Assembly: GCA_965226185.1 (NCBI GenBank)
Contig: CBDDCT010000006.1
Span: 1,364,001-1,428,000 of the forward strand
DNA length: 64,000 nucleotides
Reading direction: 5' to 3'
Origin: CBDCYS01 sp965226185
Lineage (GTDB): Bacteria > Acidobacteriota > Terriglobia > Bryobacterales > UBA6623
Shown here: one piece after another, positions 8,207-18,260 of the stretch
Layout of the letters: the number at the start of each line of letters is the position of its first letter
Position numbering within the stretch: the first letter of the stretch is position 1
Notes under the pieces: model-generated
Told to the model about the DNA's origin: nothing
What the model saw: the letters and a program-made list of their open reading frames with translations, nothing else
Databases searched by the model: none
Made by a program: the position numbers and the translations under genes

Positions 8207-9276
8207 ATGGGTGAAAAAGAAAACAAGCCGTTCCAGCTAAGCTTCAACGGCTTATTGAAAGTCGATTTCCAAGGATCGCGCGTCACTTCCGATGGCGGGC
8301 TCATTCTCGTCCGCGAGCTGGACGAGCGACTCGGGCTCGGGAAGCTGATCGACGAACATCTCAGTGACCCACGGCAAGGCTCGAACAAAAAGTTCCCGTT
8401 CGCCGATCTGCTGCGGCAGTCAGTCTACTCTCGGCTGGCCGGCTACGAGGACCTCAATGACGCCGTGCGAGTATCCGCCGATCCGACCTTTCGCTTGATC
8501 GGCTCGCAGAAGAACTGGGATCGCGGCGGGGCACTGACCTCGCGACTGCAGAGCTTCGAGACGGAGATGCTGGCGAGCGAGGAGAACTTGCTGGGGCTGA
8601 TGGCTGTGAACCGCGAGCTGGTGGCGCAAGCCGAGACGCAAGACGACTCCGAGCGCGTCGTTCTCGACATGGATTCGACCGAAAGCCCTGTCCACGGCCA
8701 GCAAGAGGGCAGTGCCTACAACGGCCATTTCGAGTCGGTCTGCTACCACCCGTTGTTGTTGTTCAACCAGCACGGCGATTGTCTGGCCGCCAAGCTGCGT
8801 CCCGGCAACGTGCACAGCGCTGAGGACTGGAACGAGTTGCTGCTGCCCGAGATCGAGCGCCAACAGGCTGCGGGCAAACAGGTCACCTTCCGGGGCGATG
8901 CGGCCTTTGCCAAGCCGGAGATTTATGAGTTTTCGGAGGAACGCGGAGTGCAGTACGCCATTCGCATTCCGGCCAACAAGAGCTTGGAATTAGCGATCGA
9001 AGACATCTTGTTTCGCCCGCCGGGCAGGCCGGGTCGCAAGCCCTTGGTGCGCTACAAGAGCTTCCGCTATCAGGCGCAGAGTTGGTCGAAGCCGCGACGC
9101 ATTGTGGCCAAGGTCGAGCATCATCTCGGTGAGCTGTTCCCGCGGGTCGGATTTATCGTGACCAACATGAGCTTGCCAAGCCGGTCGGTAGTGCGCTTCT
9201 ACAACAAGCGCGGCACGGCCGAGCAGTGGATCAAAGAAGGCAAACAGGCCACGCACTGGACGCGGCTTTCGTGCCA
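8207..9276 (+). pseudogene. IS1380-family transposase, N-terminal three quarters (split by nested IS)
   Basis: The product opens MGEKENKPFQLSFNGLLKVD and has the IS1380-group DDE core: VLDMDSTESPVHGQQEG (first Asp), RGDAAFAKPEIYEF (second Asp) and YNKRGTAEQWIKEGKQATHW (the Y-x-x-R-G-x-x-E/K signature). At 9276 the frame is broken by a 1801-bp element whose 5-bp target duplication is TGCCA. The rest of the gene continues at 11083-11344 in the correct frame (CHRFRANEVRLQLSVLAYNL). Except for that insertion no stop or frameshift is seen, so the loss is recent. Confidence 0.9.
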
Positions 9277-11077
9277 CCTGAATTATGCACAGATTCGGCG
9301 TAGCCATCGCCGATGGAGTTGTGGCGGTAGCGGCAGTCGTGTCAACTCAGTGATTTAGCAAGTCGTCTTTTCCTCTGTTTCCCTCCCTGTTTGAGCCGCC
9401 TGCCAATCCCGGCGGGCAAAAGCGGGCGGGCAAGCGGCGTGTTCCCAGTACGTTGCGGCGAGTGCATGAAATTTTATGCATGGAGCGCCCCTCAACTCAG
9501 CGCACCCTCCACCACCGGCGCGAAGCTCGATCCCGGTGGCCCCATCGCCCGCAGCCGCCGCATCAGCCGTTCAAACAGGCCCTTTTCCTCATAATGATCG
9601 CTGTAGCTGACACCCGTTCTGCCGGCGTGCCGCCAGATCTTGGCCGCCACGAACAGAAAGCGCAGCCGCGCCGTCGCCAGGGTGGTGTGCCGCAGTGTCT
9701 CCACGCTGGCTTGGGCTTCGCGGTTGAACAGCAGCAGCCAGCAGTTGAGGTTGTAGGCCAGCATGGCCAGCTGAAAGTGATTGCGGTTCATGTCAAAGCG
9801 GCGCGAGGGATGGGCCGCCAGCCCGGCGTCGTTGTTGGCCTCCTTGATGAGGTTCTCGGCTGCGGCGCGCTGATTGTAAAACCACACCACCGCCGCGATC
9901 GGTTCGGCCAGGTTGGTGACAAACACGCGGTAGGTGTAAGCGCTGGTGGCAAACAGCTGGTATTGCTCGGCCGCGCCGGCCGCGGGTTCGTTTTCGTAAC
10001 GCAGCGCCAGGAAACGACAGGCCCGCGCCCAGCCCTGCGGCTGGTAGAGGAATTCGCATTCCGCATCCGCATCGCTGTGGGGCGAGGGCTTCCAGGCCGC
10101 TTGCTGCAACTGCTCGACCAGCCGCCTGGTCTTGCGCGCCACGATGACGAACTGACAAGCCGCCTTTTCATAGGCCTCCACCGCCTCCCAGCAATAAAAC
10201 CCGGAATCGGCCCGCGCCAGGATTTTCTTCACGCCGTGCGGCAAAGCCCGAAAGGCGCTCTCGAGGTGGGCGGCGATCTGCCGGCCCGTGGGCCGGTCGC
10301 CGTTGCGCAACCCGCCCATCAGGTATTCGCGCGTCTCGGCCAGGAAAGTCAGTATCGGCTGGTAGCTGCGCTTGCCCTTGTTCTTGGGGTTGTAACTCTT
10401 GCGCCCGCCCATCTGGCGGCCGTAGAGCGTGTGCACGGTGGTGTCGGTGTCCAGCGTCACCGTCTCCAATTTCACCTGGGCCGCGGCCCAGACTCGTTCC
10501 CGCAGCTGGCGCTGAATGGAAAGGATCTGCTTCGCCACGTTGAGGTGCAGCGAGGCCAGAAAGCGCCACAGCGTGGACTGCGGCGGCAGACGCGTCACTT
10601 GCAAGATGCCGGTCAAGATGGGGTCGCGGGCGATGAAGCGGAGTTGGTTCAGCCGCGCAAAGCCGACATAGAGGCCCAGCACGAGGGCCAGCACAAACTG
10701 GTAGAGGCTCATCACACGGGTGATTCGTTTGTTCGTGATGGTTTCTTCCAGCAGCGCCTGGAAGCCGAGTTTTTCGAGCAGGGTGGCGACGGGCAGCAAG
10801 CCGCCGTAGGGAGTCAGATTCTTGCCGCGGAAGTGATAAGGCGTGGCAGCCCCGATTTTATTGGGCCGCGGGGCCCTCGCGCCCCGGCCTTGTTTGACGG
10901 GCCTTCGGGAGCTATGCTGTTTTCGCTTGGTAACCATTTGGGTGACCTCCTTGGGGTTGACTGGCGAAGCTGAAATCTTTGCCAGCCTACCTTATTACCC
11001 CATGTTTTCGGGGGTCCCCCAAATGGCCCCTGGCGGCTCAGCCCTCCTCCGGTGCACCCCGCAGTGCATAATTCAGG
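9277..11077 (-). mobile_element. 1801-bp IS1380-like element, copy 1
   Basis: Ends CCTGAATTATGCAC and, inverted, GTGCATAATTCAGG; flanked by TGCCA at 9272-9276 and 11078-11082. One transposase gene on the minus strand. A second copy of exactly the same length lies at 54232-56032 in the opposite orientation; I see a single coding difference (Ala versus Thr near the transposase C terminus). The target here is an IS1380 transposase gene. Confidence 0.93.
9492..10937 (-). CDS. IS1380-type transposase of the 1801-bp element, copy 1
   Basis: A 481-residue DDE transposase. The basic N terminus (MVTKRKQHSSRRPVK) precedes LTPYGGLLPVATLLEKLGF. Catalytic-site candidates are LDTDTTVHTLYG (first Asp), ILARADSGFYCWEAV (second Asp) and WFYNQRAAAENLIKEANND (the Y-x-x-R-x-x-x-E-x-x-I-K-E signature). 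The start is well supported by AAGGAGGT 8 bases upstream. The leader also forms a CTGGC...GCCAG hairpin ahead of the ribosome site, of a kind that may limit transposase expression. The gene is intact and nearly identical to the copy at 54372-55817, so either could be active. Confidence 0.93.
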   Translation of the reverse strand: MVTKRKQHSSRRPVKQGRGARAPRPNKIGAATPYHFRGKNLTPYGGLLPVATLLEKLGFQALLEETITNKRITRVMSLYQFVLALVLGLYVGFARLNQLRFIARDPILTGILQVTRLPPQSTLWRFLASLHLNVAKQILSIQRQLRERVWAAAQVKLETVTLDTDTTVHTLYGRQMGGRKSYNPKNKGKRSYQPILTFLAETREYLMGGLRNGDRPTGRQIAAHLESAFRALPHGVKKILARADSGFYCWEAVEAYEKAACQFVIVARKTRRLVEQLQQAAWKPSPHSDADAECEFLYQPQGWARACRFLALRYENEPAAGAAEQYQLFATSAYTYRVFVTNLAEPIAAVVWFYNQRAAAENLIKEANNDAGLAAHPSRRFDMNRNHFQLAMLAYNLNCWLLLFNREAQASVETLRHTTLATARLRFLFVAAKIWRHAGRTGVSYSDHYEEKGLFERLMRRLRAMGPPGSSFAPVVEGALS

Positions 11078-11082
11078 TGCCA

Positions 11083-11344
11083 TCGCTTCCGGGCCAACGA
11101 AGTGCGACTGCAACTGAGCGTGCTGGCCTACAACCTGGGCAACTTGTGGCGGCGGCTTGGGCTGCCGCACAGGATCAAGAGCTGGTCGCTGACGAGCTTG
11201 CAACAGCGGCTGATGAAGACCGGCGGTCGGCTGGTCAAGCACGCCCGGTATTATTGGCTGCTGCTGGCCGAGGGGCATCTGAACCGGCGGCTGTTCGCTG
11301 ACATGCTGCACAGGATCTGGGCGCTGCCGCTGCCGAGCGGGTAG
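11083..11344 (+). pseudogene. IS1380-family transposase, C-terminal piece of the split gene
   Basis: Continues the 8207-9276 frame across the nested insertion: FRANEVRLQLSVLAYNLGN, then RIKSWSLTSLQQRLMKTGG and the final ALPLPSG before TAG 11342-11344. Removing 9277-11077 and one TGCCA restores a single gene of about 443 codons. Confidence 0.9.
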
Positions 11345-11571
11345 CGTTGACCGGGCGAGGATCAACAGTTTTCGGCTCCAAAAAAGTTTTTCAAGGAGCA
11401 GTGTCGGCCGGAGCGCCGTTCAGCCCGCTCAATCAACGTCTGTGAGCGGATGGATGAGCCCTGGCGCCTAGCGGCGGAGGTGATGTGCAGGGTTCAGCGC
11501 GGAAAGACGTGGTATTCGGGGCAGCGCGGGTGTATACTGTCGCCGTACCAGGGTCAAAATGGAAATCCTGG

Positions 11572-12103
11572 TTAAAGAAGGCAAGCAGGCCACGCACTGG
11601 ACACGGCTTTCGTGCCATCGCTTTCGGGCCAACGAAGTGCGACTGCAACTCAGCGTGCTGGCCTACAACCTGGGCAATTTGTGGCGGCGGCTGGGACTGC
11701 CGCACAGGATCAAGAGCTGGTCGCTGACGAGCTTGCAACACAGATTGATGAAGACCGGCGGTCGGCTGGTCAAGCACGCGCGGTATTACTGGCTGCTGCT
11801 GGCCGAGGGGCATCTGAACCGCAGGCTGTTCGGTGACATGCTGCACAGGATCTGGGCGCTGCCGCTGCCGAGCGGGTAGAACGGTCGCTCGCGAGTGCGA
11901 AATCTGGATGCTGCGGAGTGAAGCTCGGAGGAGTGCCTGAAAAACCGCCTTCCGACCGACGAATTGTCCCCTTCGGAGAACGAAAGGGTCTAGTGGAAGC
12001 ACTTCGGTCCGGCCCGGTGCGTGCCTGCGGTCAAGAAAGGCTTGTGTTCAAGAGAGAAGGAACGTAGAATCGAGGAGGCCAAGATCCAAAATGGAAATCC
12101 TGG
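11572..12103 (+). mobile_element. Left-truncated second IS1380 copy with transposase fragment
   Basis: Begins inside a transposase at KEGKQATHWTRLSCHRF directly after the right end of the first element. The fragment continues to a stop at 11877-11879. It parallels 11083-11344 but differs at scattered sites (for example QHRLMKTGG versus QQRLMKTGG) and has an unrelated 3' non-coding stretch. It is therefore a related element, not a simple tandem copy. Its right end at 12103 borders the CTGAG duplication. Confidence 0.82.
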
Positions 12104-12974
12104 CTGAGTGCTTCCTGACATTCTGAAGGCTTTCCTGCACCACTCGGTAGAGGCACAAAGCCACGTCTTTAGAAAGCGTACGTCTTATATTCCGGTGAGT
12201 GAACTTCGTCTTGATTCCTGTTTTTTGGGTGAACTCCGCGCAATAGGATTTGAGGGCCACCACCAGTCCGAGATAATCAAGGACCGCGGGGTGCAGGGAG
12301 TGGGACACGTGGTGGACATCATCGGCGAGTGTCTCCGCCAGCCTCCGTAGTTTCGTGAGCTGTTTGACGAAAGTTTTCGCGGACTCGGGAGGTTGCTTTT
12401 CGATGATCCCGATGCCGATGACCAGCGCGGCAACCTTCTGGTTGAAGTCATCGTGGAGTTCTCGGGAGATATGTTTGCTCTGCTCTTCCTGAGCAGTGAT
12501 GAGGCGGGCAGTCAGGGCCCGCAGCTTCTCGCTGCTTCGCCGCAGGTCAGCCTCGCTCTGCCGAAGCGCCTCCTCGGCCCGCTTGCGCTGCCGCCGAACC
12601 TCGGCCTCGTTCAGCTCTCGTTCGATCGCTGGAAGGAGCCGCGCAAGATTGTTCTTGAAGACGTAATCATGCGCCCCGGCTTTCATTATTCGAACGGCTT
12701 CCACTTCACCGATCACCCCTGACACAACGATGAACGGTAGATCAAGCCCCGCCTGCTGGACTAGGTTCAGTGCGGCGAGAGCGTTGAATCTCGGCATGTC
12801 AAAGTCGGAGAGCACCAGATCCCATGAGCCCTCCTCAAGCGCAACGGACATGGCGTCGGCAGTGTCGACCCGTTCCCAGACGGGGTCGTATTCTCCGTTG
12901 CTGAGCTCTCGCAGCAGCAGCAGGCTGTCATCTTCCGAGTCCTCGACGATGAGCACCCGAAGTGGCTTGCTCAT
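12104..12974 (-). pseudogene. Receiver-histidine kinase hybrid, N-terminal part (split by IS1380)
   Basis: Starts at ATG 12974, whose ATGA overlaps the stop of the upstream response regulator. Residues 1-120 are a receiver domain (acid pair in IVEDSEDD, phospho-acceptor D57 in LVLSDFDMP, K107 in DYVFKNN). A charged coiled-coil linker (about 120-165) leads to a HisKA_3 dimerisation/phospho-acceptor segment, SRELHDDFNQKVAAL with H174. The ATPase domain begins (ALCLYRVVQESLQNVRKHS) and is then cut at 12104 by the IS. The tail is at 7874-8099. The intact protein would have been a cytoplasmic sensor of the NarX/DegS type, probably fed by the regulator and kinase encoded upstream. Confidence 0.9.
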
Positions 12975-13423
12975 GTTTTCGCTCCGTGTTTCGGCGGGGG
13001 TATGTTGATCAGCGACCAATAGAGATTCAGTTGACGTACCGCTTCCCTGAACTTGTCGAAACTCACCGGCTTTCGGACATAGCTGTTAGCGCCACGGCTG
13101 TAGCTCTCAGTGATGTCCCGCTCCTCGTCTGAGGACGTCACAACGGCCACGGGAATGAGCTTGGTGCGTTCATCGGCCCGAACTCGGCGCAGAACCTCCA
13201 GTCCGTCGACCTTGGGAAGCTTGAGGTCCAGCATCACCAACGTCGGGAATTCGTTTGGATCGCGGTCTGCGTATGACCCGGTGCAAAAGAGATAATCGAG
13301 CGCCTCGGCCCCGTCGCGTAGGACGGTTATCGGGTTGGTGACATTCTGCTTCTTTAGTTCCCGCAGTATCAGGATTTCATCGTCCTCATTATCCTCGACC
13401 AGCAGAATTCTCACCTCTGGCAT
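12971..13423 (-). CDS. CheY-like single-domain response regulator (Rcp1 type)
   Basis: 150 residues, receiver domain only. Acid pocket in LLVEDNEDDE, phospho-acceptor D66 in LVMLDLKLPKVDG, switch T96 in AVVTSSDEE, and K118 in SYVRKPVSF. The insertion CTGSYADRDPNEFP before the phospho-acceptor strand is typical of the Rcp1/phytochrome-regulator group. There is no output domain, so it must act by protein contact, probably passing phosphate between the sensor kinase upstream and the receiver-kinase hybrid downstream, with which it is coupled by ATGA. It is the only member of this three-gene operon still intact. Confidence 0.93.
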   Translation of the reverse strand: MPEVRILLVEDNEDDEILILRELKKQNVTNPITVLRDGAEALDYLFCTGSYADRDPNEFPTLVMLDLKLPKVDGLEVLRRVRADERTKLIPVAVVTSSDEERDITESYSRGANSYVRKPVSFDKFREAVRQLNLYWSLINIPPPKHGAKT

Positions 13424-13444
13424 GTTTTCTCCTTCTCGGAACCT

Positions 13445-15141
13445 CTAATCTTCGAGCGTAAAGTAAAAACTGGCGCCCTTGTTCTCCTCGCCTTCGGCCC
13501 AGACGCGCCCACCGTGCCGGCGGACGAGCCGGGCGACCGTCGCCAGCCCGACGCCGAACCCCTCGAACTGGGCCGTCGAATGCAGGCGCTGGAAGATGCC
13601 GAAGAGTTTGTCCACATAGGTCATGTCGAACCCGGCGCCATTGTCACGCACAAAGTAGACCGGCTTGGGTTCCCCCGGGTGCATGCCGAACTCGATCTTC
13701 GCGGTTTCCTTTTTGCTCGTGAACTTCCAGGCGTTGCCGAGCAAGTTATCGAGCACGGTTTGCAGCAGTATTGGATCGCCCCGAGCCGTGACATTCGGCT
13801 CGATCTCGATGGTCACGCTGCGATCGCGGTCGCGCTCGCTCAGATCCGCCAGAATTTTCTGGGCTATGTCGGACAGATTGACATCTTGAGTTAGTTTTTC
13901 CTGTCGGGTCGCCCGCGATAGCATCAGGATGTCATCGATCATCTGCCCCATGCGCCGGCTGGCCTTGCTGATGCGGCCGAGAAAATCCCTGGCCTCGCCC
14001 TCGAACTTGTCGCCGTAGTCCTCGATCAAGGCTCGGGCGAAGCCATCCATGCCGCGAAGCGGCGCGCGCAAGTCGTGCGAGACAGTCTGGGCGAAGGCGT
14101 CCAATTCGGCATTGGCGACTTCCAGCTGCGTCGTGCGATCGAGAATTTTCCGCTCTGCCAGCGCTAAATTATCCAATGTATGGTTGATCGTCCTGGCCAA
14201 AAGGCCGAACTCGTCGGCTTGATCAAGATCGATCCTGTGTTTGATATTGCCGCTGCCAACTCTTTGGGCCCCGTCCACCAGTATTTGTAAGGAGCGGACG
14301 ATGCCGCGGCTTGCCAGGTATATGAAAAATATGACCGCGCCAGCGACAGTCGCCGTGAATACCAACAGGCCATTCCTGAACTCGTCGACCGGCCTCGTAA
14401 TATCGGCGATGGGAGCCACCGCGATGATGCTCCAGTCCATGGCCTTGTTGACGCCGAACTCGTCCATGTCCGCGAAGCCTGCCATCACCTCTTCGCCCTT
14501 GTTGTCTCTGTAAATGACGCTGCCCACATCTCCCTGCAGCGAAAAATTATCGAGCAGTTCGGGTCTCACGGAGAGATCGGGGTAAGAGGACAACAAAGAA
14601 GATTCGGGATCAGCGGAGACAATGACCCTGCCGCTGTTGTCAACCAGATAGACGTACTTGGCGCCGATTACGCGGTCATCAAAATCAGCGACGATCCTTG
14701 TCACCGTTTCGAGATTGATTTCGACAAGAAGAATCTTGATGACAATGGTGTTCGTATCGTCGGTAATCGGGGTCAGGAAAGCCAATCCCGGGCCACTGTC
14801 CAGTTCCACTATTACCGAGACGAAGACTTGCCCCTGTTCGGCGTTCCGTACGGCGCCAATCAACGACTCCAAGGACGGATGCTGCTCCAGCACACGCATC
14901 CCCTTTTCATTCTGCTCGCCGGAACTGGCAATGATGATGCCGTCGTTGCCGATGACGTCGATGTCATCCAGGTACGGCGTTTCCTCGATGATCTCCGTCA
15001 AATACTTGATGATGGCATCTATGTTATCCCCTTCCAGCACGTCCGCCTGCGACAATATTCGGACATCGCGTTCGCGCTGGCTGTAAAACCGGTCGATATC
15101 GGCTCCCACCAGGAACGCTTTTTCCCTCAGGTTGTCTCTAG
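13445..15141 (-). pseudogene. Cache-domain sensor histidine kinase, main part (N terminus displaced by IS1380)
   Basis: Carries most of a membrane kinase. An extracytoplasmic double-Cache-like sensor (RDNLREKAFLVGADIDRFYS onward, to about residue 250) is followed by a TM (LLVFTATVAGAVIFFIYLA), a HAMP domain, the HisKA H-box (FAQTVSHDLRAPLRGMDGF), the N-box (TVLDNLLGNAWKFTSKK), and the G boxes (VRDNGAGFDM, FEGFGVGLATVARLV). It ends FYFTLED just upstream of the regulator gene. The first TM and the start codon lie 3.3 kb away at 18467-18605, beyond an IS1380-type insertion. Joined at the 4-bp duplication the frame reads VLIESLRDNLREKAFLVG without a break. As it stands the gene has no signal anchor and is probably dead. 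Confidence 0.9.
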
Positions 15142-15239
15142 CCCGGATTTCTCATCGCGGGGTTGGCGGAAGGCCGCCTTTTGTGGCACAAACATAATGA
15201 TTACAATATGTTTCAGCCAGCAAGAAAGCGACCCCTGCC

Positions 15240-15281
15240 ATGACAGAGTGTACCCAAACCAGCTTCACCTTCGCCGACCAT
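15240..15281 (+). pseudogene. First 14 codons of the IS1380 transposase, cut off by the nested IS
   Basis: ATG 15240 opens MTECTQTSFTFADH. Joining 15281 to 16857 gives TFADHGRRQVVARFDGG, the conserved start of this transposase, with the 5-bp ACCAT duplication at 15277-15281 and 16852-16856. Confidence 0.82.
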
Positions 15282-16851
15282 AGTCTTGTCTCATGCAAGA
15301 TGAGCCTGAACGAGGAGTTTGTTTCTCACACAAGATGAGCCTAAAGGGTCGGGGAGTGGGCATGCTGGGGATTGACCGTCCACGTGCAAAACGCCAGCAA
15401 GTTGAACCTGCCACAGATCCAGCAGTTTCTCCACTCCAGCGAGGAGATTCGATTCAAAGGCAAAGGGCGGGCCGAGATCTACGCCTGGGTGGCGCACACG
15501 CTTGGCCAGCAAGGCTACAGCCGCCAGAACCGCGCCGCCAAAGGGCTGCTGCGGCAGTATCTGGTCAAGATGACCGGACTCAGCCGGGCGCAAATCACGC
15601 GGCTGATCCGGCACTACCGGCAGGGCGGAGAACTCCGACCCGCCCGCTACCGGCGGCATCGCTTTGCCCGCAAGTACACGCCCGCCGACGTCGAACTGCT
15701 GGCGGCGGTGGACGAGGCCCACGAAACCCTCAGCGGCCCGGCCACGCGCAAGATCCTCGAGCGGGAATACCAGCAGTACCAGCAGCGCGAATACGAGCGG
15801 CTGGCGGGGATCTCGGTGGCCCAGATCTATCGCCTGCGGCGGCGCGGCGCCTACCGCCAGCGGCGGCTGCATTTCACCAAGACCCGGCCCACGGCGGTGT
15901 CGAGCGGCGAGCGGCGCCGGCCCGACCCGCAAGGCCGGCCCGGCTTTCTGCGAGTGGATACGGTGCATCAAGGGGACCGCGATGGCGTCAAGGGCGTCTA
16001 CCACATCAATGCCGTGGATGAAGTCACCCAGTGGCAAGTGGTCGGCGCCACGCCCGCGATCAGTGAAGCCTGGCTGGAGCCGTTGCTGAAAGCCATGATC
16101 GAGCAGTTTCCCTTTCGTGTCCGCGGCTTCCATTCCGACAACGGCAGCGAGTTCCTCAATCGCACGGTGGAGAAGTTATTGAACAAGCTGCTGATCGAAC
16201 AGACCAAGTCGCGTCCGCGGCACTCCAATGACAACGGCTTGGTGGAATCGAAAAACGGCGCGGTGATCCGCAAACACATGGGATATACGCACATCGCGGC
16301 GCCACATGCCGGGCGCATCCAGCGCTTCTACCAACAACACTTCAATCCCTATTTGAACTTCCACCGGCCCTGCGGACAGCCCGAGATCAAGACCGACGCC
16401 AAAGGCAAGCAGAAGCGGGTGTATCGTCACTACCAGACGCCTTGGGAATCTTTCGAGAAGTTGTCCGAGGCCGCCAGCTATCTCAAGCCAGGGCACACGC
16501 TTGAGGCTCTGGGCCGCATTGCCCAGGCCGAAAGCGACACGGCGGCGGCCCGCCGGATGCAACAAGCCAAGCAGAAGCTGTTTGCCAGTTTCCGGTCCGC
16601 GAACACGCCGTGCTGAACAGCAGGAAGAGGACTGTGGAAATGCCGGGCGGCGGAAAACGAGGAAAACCAAAAACCAGGTTTCCCTTCGTTTCCCACCGCC
16701 CTTGGAAATCGCTCCGCGATTCCCACATTCCCACAACCCGGACGACGATTCTCCCCTTCCCAAATCAAAACCAAAAAACCAGAAAGGAGCCCCAGCTACG
16801 CAAAAAGCCCCAACCCCCGTCTTCAGGCTCATCCTTCGATGAGAAAATGCT
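15282..16851 (+). mobile_element. 1570-bp rve-type (IS481-like) insertion sequence, copy 1
   Basis: Ends AGTCTTGTCTCATGCAAG at 15282 and, inverted, AGCATTTTCTCATCGAAG at 16851, each followed inward by GATGAGCCTGAA. Flanked by ACCAT on both sides. A second copy of equal length is at 41873-43442, inverted. The left end repeats the AAGATGAGCCT motif twice (about 15297 and 15332), suggesting tandem transposase-binding sites. About 220 bp after the transposase stop are non-coding. Confidence 0.88.
15372..16616 (+). CDS. Integrase-core (rve) transposase of the 1570-bp IS, copy 1
   Basis: 414 residues. The N-terminal half is helix-turn-helix-like (GLSRAQITRLIRHYRQGG; LAGISVAQIYRLRRRGAY). The catalytic core follows with GFLRVDTVHQGDRDG (first Asp), VRGFHSDNGSEFLN (second Asp) and SRPRHSNDNGLVESKNG (Glu), the DDE triad of IS481/IS3-type integrases. 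The first start in frame is TTG 15372, with GTG 15384 an alternative; neither has a strong ribosome site. No internal stops. The predicted protein appears identical to that of copy 2, consistent with recent transposition. Confidence 0.92.
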   Translation: MTVHVQNASKLNLPQIQQFLHSSEEIRFKGKGRAEIYAWVAHTLGQQGYSRQNRAAKGLLRQYLVKMTGLSRAQITRLIRHYRQGGELRPARYRRHRFARKYTPADVELLAAVDEAHETLSGPATRKILEREYQQYQQREYERLAGISVAQIYRLRRRGAYRQRRLHFTKTRPTAVSSGERRRPDPQGRPGFLRVDTVHQGDRDGVKGVYHINAVDEVTQWQVVGATPAISEAWLEPLLKAMIEQFPFRVRGFHSDNGSEFLNRTVEKLLNKLLIEQTKSRPRHSNDNGLVESKNGAVIRKHMGYTHIAAPHAGRIQRFYQQHFNPYLNFHRPCGQPEIKTDAKGKQKRVYRHYQTPWESFEKLSEAASYLKPGHTLEALGRIAQAESDTAAARRMQQAKQKLFASFRSANTPC

Positions 16852-16856
16852 ACCAT

Positions 16857-18260
16857 GGCCGCCGCCAGGTGGTAGCCCGTTTCGACGGCGGCATGATCAC
16901 CTCCGACGGCGGCGCCATGCTGTTGCGCCAGACCGAACAGCGCAGCGGCATCGTGCGGCAGTTCGCCGCCTGCTTCCGTGATCACCGCCAGCCCGCGCAA
17001 GTCGAACACAGCGTGCGCGAGCTGGTCTCGCAGCGCGTCTACGGGCTGGCGCTGGGTTATGAGGACCTCAACGATCACGATCAGCTGCGCTCCGACCCGC
17101 TGCTGGCTCTGCTGAGCGGCAAACAAGACCTCGAAGGCAAGCAGCGCCGCCGAGCCCAAGACCGCGGCAAGGCGGGCGCCGGCAAGAGCACTCTCAACCG
17201 CCTGGAGTTGACCCCGGCCAAGGCCGGCGCGCAAAGCCGTTACAAGAAGATCGTTCTCGACACGGGCGCGGCCGACCGTCTGCTGACCTCGCTCTACATT
17301 CAATCGCAGCCGTGCCAGCCCGAGCGCATCGTGCTCGATCTCGACGCCACCGACGACGCGCTGCACGGCCGCCAAGAGGGGCGCTTTTTTCACGGCTACT
17401 ACGGACACTATTGCTACCTGCCGCTCTACATTTTCGCCGGGGACCAGTTGCTGTGCGCGCGCCTGCGGCCGTCCAACATCGACGCCTCGGCGGGGTCGCT
17501 CGAAGAGGTCCGGCGCATCGTCGAACAACTGCGGCGGGTGTGGCCCGAGGTCGAGATCCTGCTGCGGGCCGACAGCGGTTTTTGCCGCGACGAGATCATG
17601 AGCTGGTGCGAGAACCAGGGCGTGGATTACGTGTTCGGACTGGCGAAAAACGAGCGTTTAGAGCGCCTGATCAAGAGACGGATGAAGCTGGCGCGGCGGC
17701 GTTTCGCCAAGAGGGGCAAGGCGGCCCGGGCGTTCGGGGATTTCCGCTACCGCACGCGAACCAGCTGGGCGCGGGGGCGCAGGGTGGTGGCCAAGGCGGA
17801 GTATCTGGCGAAGGGCGAAAACCCGCGTTTCGTGGTGACGTCGCTGACGCCCAAGCAAGCGGCGGCGCAACACTTATACGAGACGATCTACTGCGCCCGC
17901 GGAGAGATGGAGAACCGCATCAAGGAGCAGCAGCTGGGGCTGTTCGCCGACCGCACCTCGACCGCGCTATTGCGGTCGAATCAGATCCGCTTATATTTTT
18001 CATCGATCGGGTACTGTTTGCTGGAGACGCTGCGGCGGCTGGGGTTGGCGGGGACGAAGATGGCGCGGGCGCAATGCACGACGATCCGGCTGCGGTTGTT
18101 GAAGATCGGAGCGCGCATCCGGATCACGGCGCGCAAAGTGTGGATTTCGCTGGCGACGGGATACGCCTGGGCGGGGGTGTTCGCCCAAGCGTATGAGAAT
18201 CTCGAACGGGGGAGCCGCGGCGCTGCTGAAAACGGCAAGGCGAGTTCAAGTAATACTTGA
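16857..18260 (+). pseudogene. IS1380-family transposase, body of the gene split by the nested IS
   Basis: Contains the IS1380 hallmarks: RRQVVARFDGGMITSDGG near the start, RIVLDLDATDDALHGRQEG (first Asp), EILLRADSGFCRDEIM (second Asp) and YCARGEMENRIKEQQLGL (the R-G-x-x-E-N-R-I-K-E signature). The true start is at 15240. An in-frame ATG at 16839 exists but lies inside the nested IS. About 200 bp of IS end follow the stop, up to 18462. Confidence 0.88.

Larger units (their letters stand above)
8100..12103 (+). mobile_element. IS1380-family insertion in a kinase gene, with nested IS and second partial copy
   Basis: Left end CCCGGATTTCCACTTTAG at 8100; right end, read in reverse, CCAGGATTTCCATTTTGG at 12103. 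The flanking 5-bp duplication CTGAG lies at 8095-8099 and 12104-12108. Contents: a complete first IS1380-type element (8100-11571, interrupted by another IS at 9277-11077; about 1.67 kb once that is removed, the normal IS1380 length), abutting a left-truncated second relative (11572-12103). An internal right end is visible at 11551-11571. The outer ends therefore belong to two slightly different elements, most simply explained by an IS-driven adjacent deletion or recombination after insertion. Confidence 0.88.

Noticed and set aside
9453..10973. 506-residue ORF antisense to the 1801-bp IS transposase
   Set aside because: A shadow of a GC-rich gene; Arg/Gly/Ala/His-rich, no family character, and the sense frame is a clear transposase with a strong ribosome site. 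The same applies at 54336-55856.
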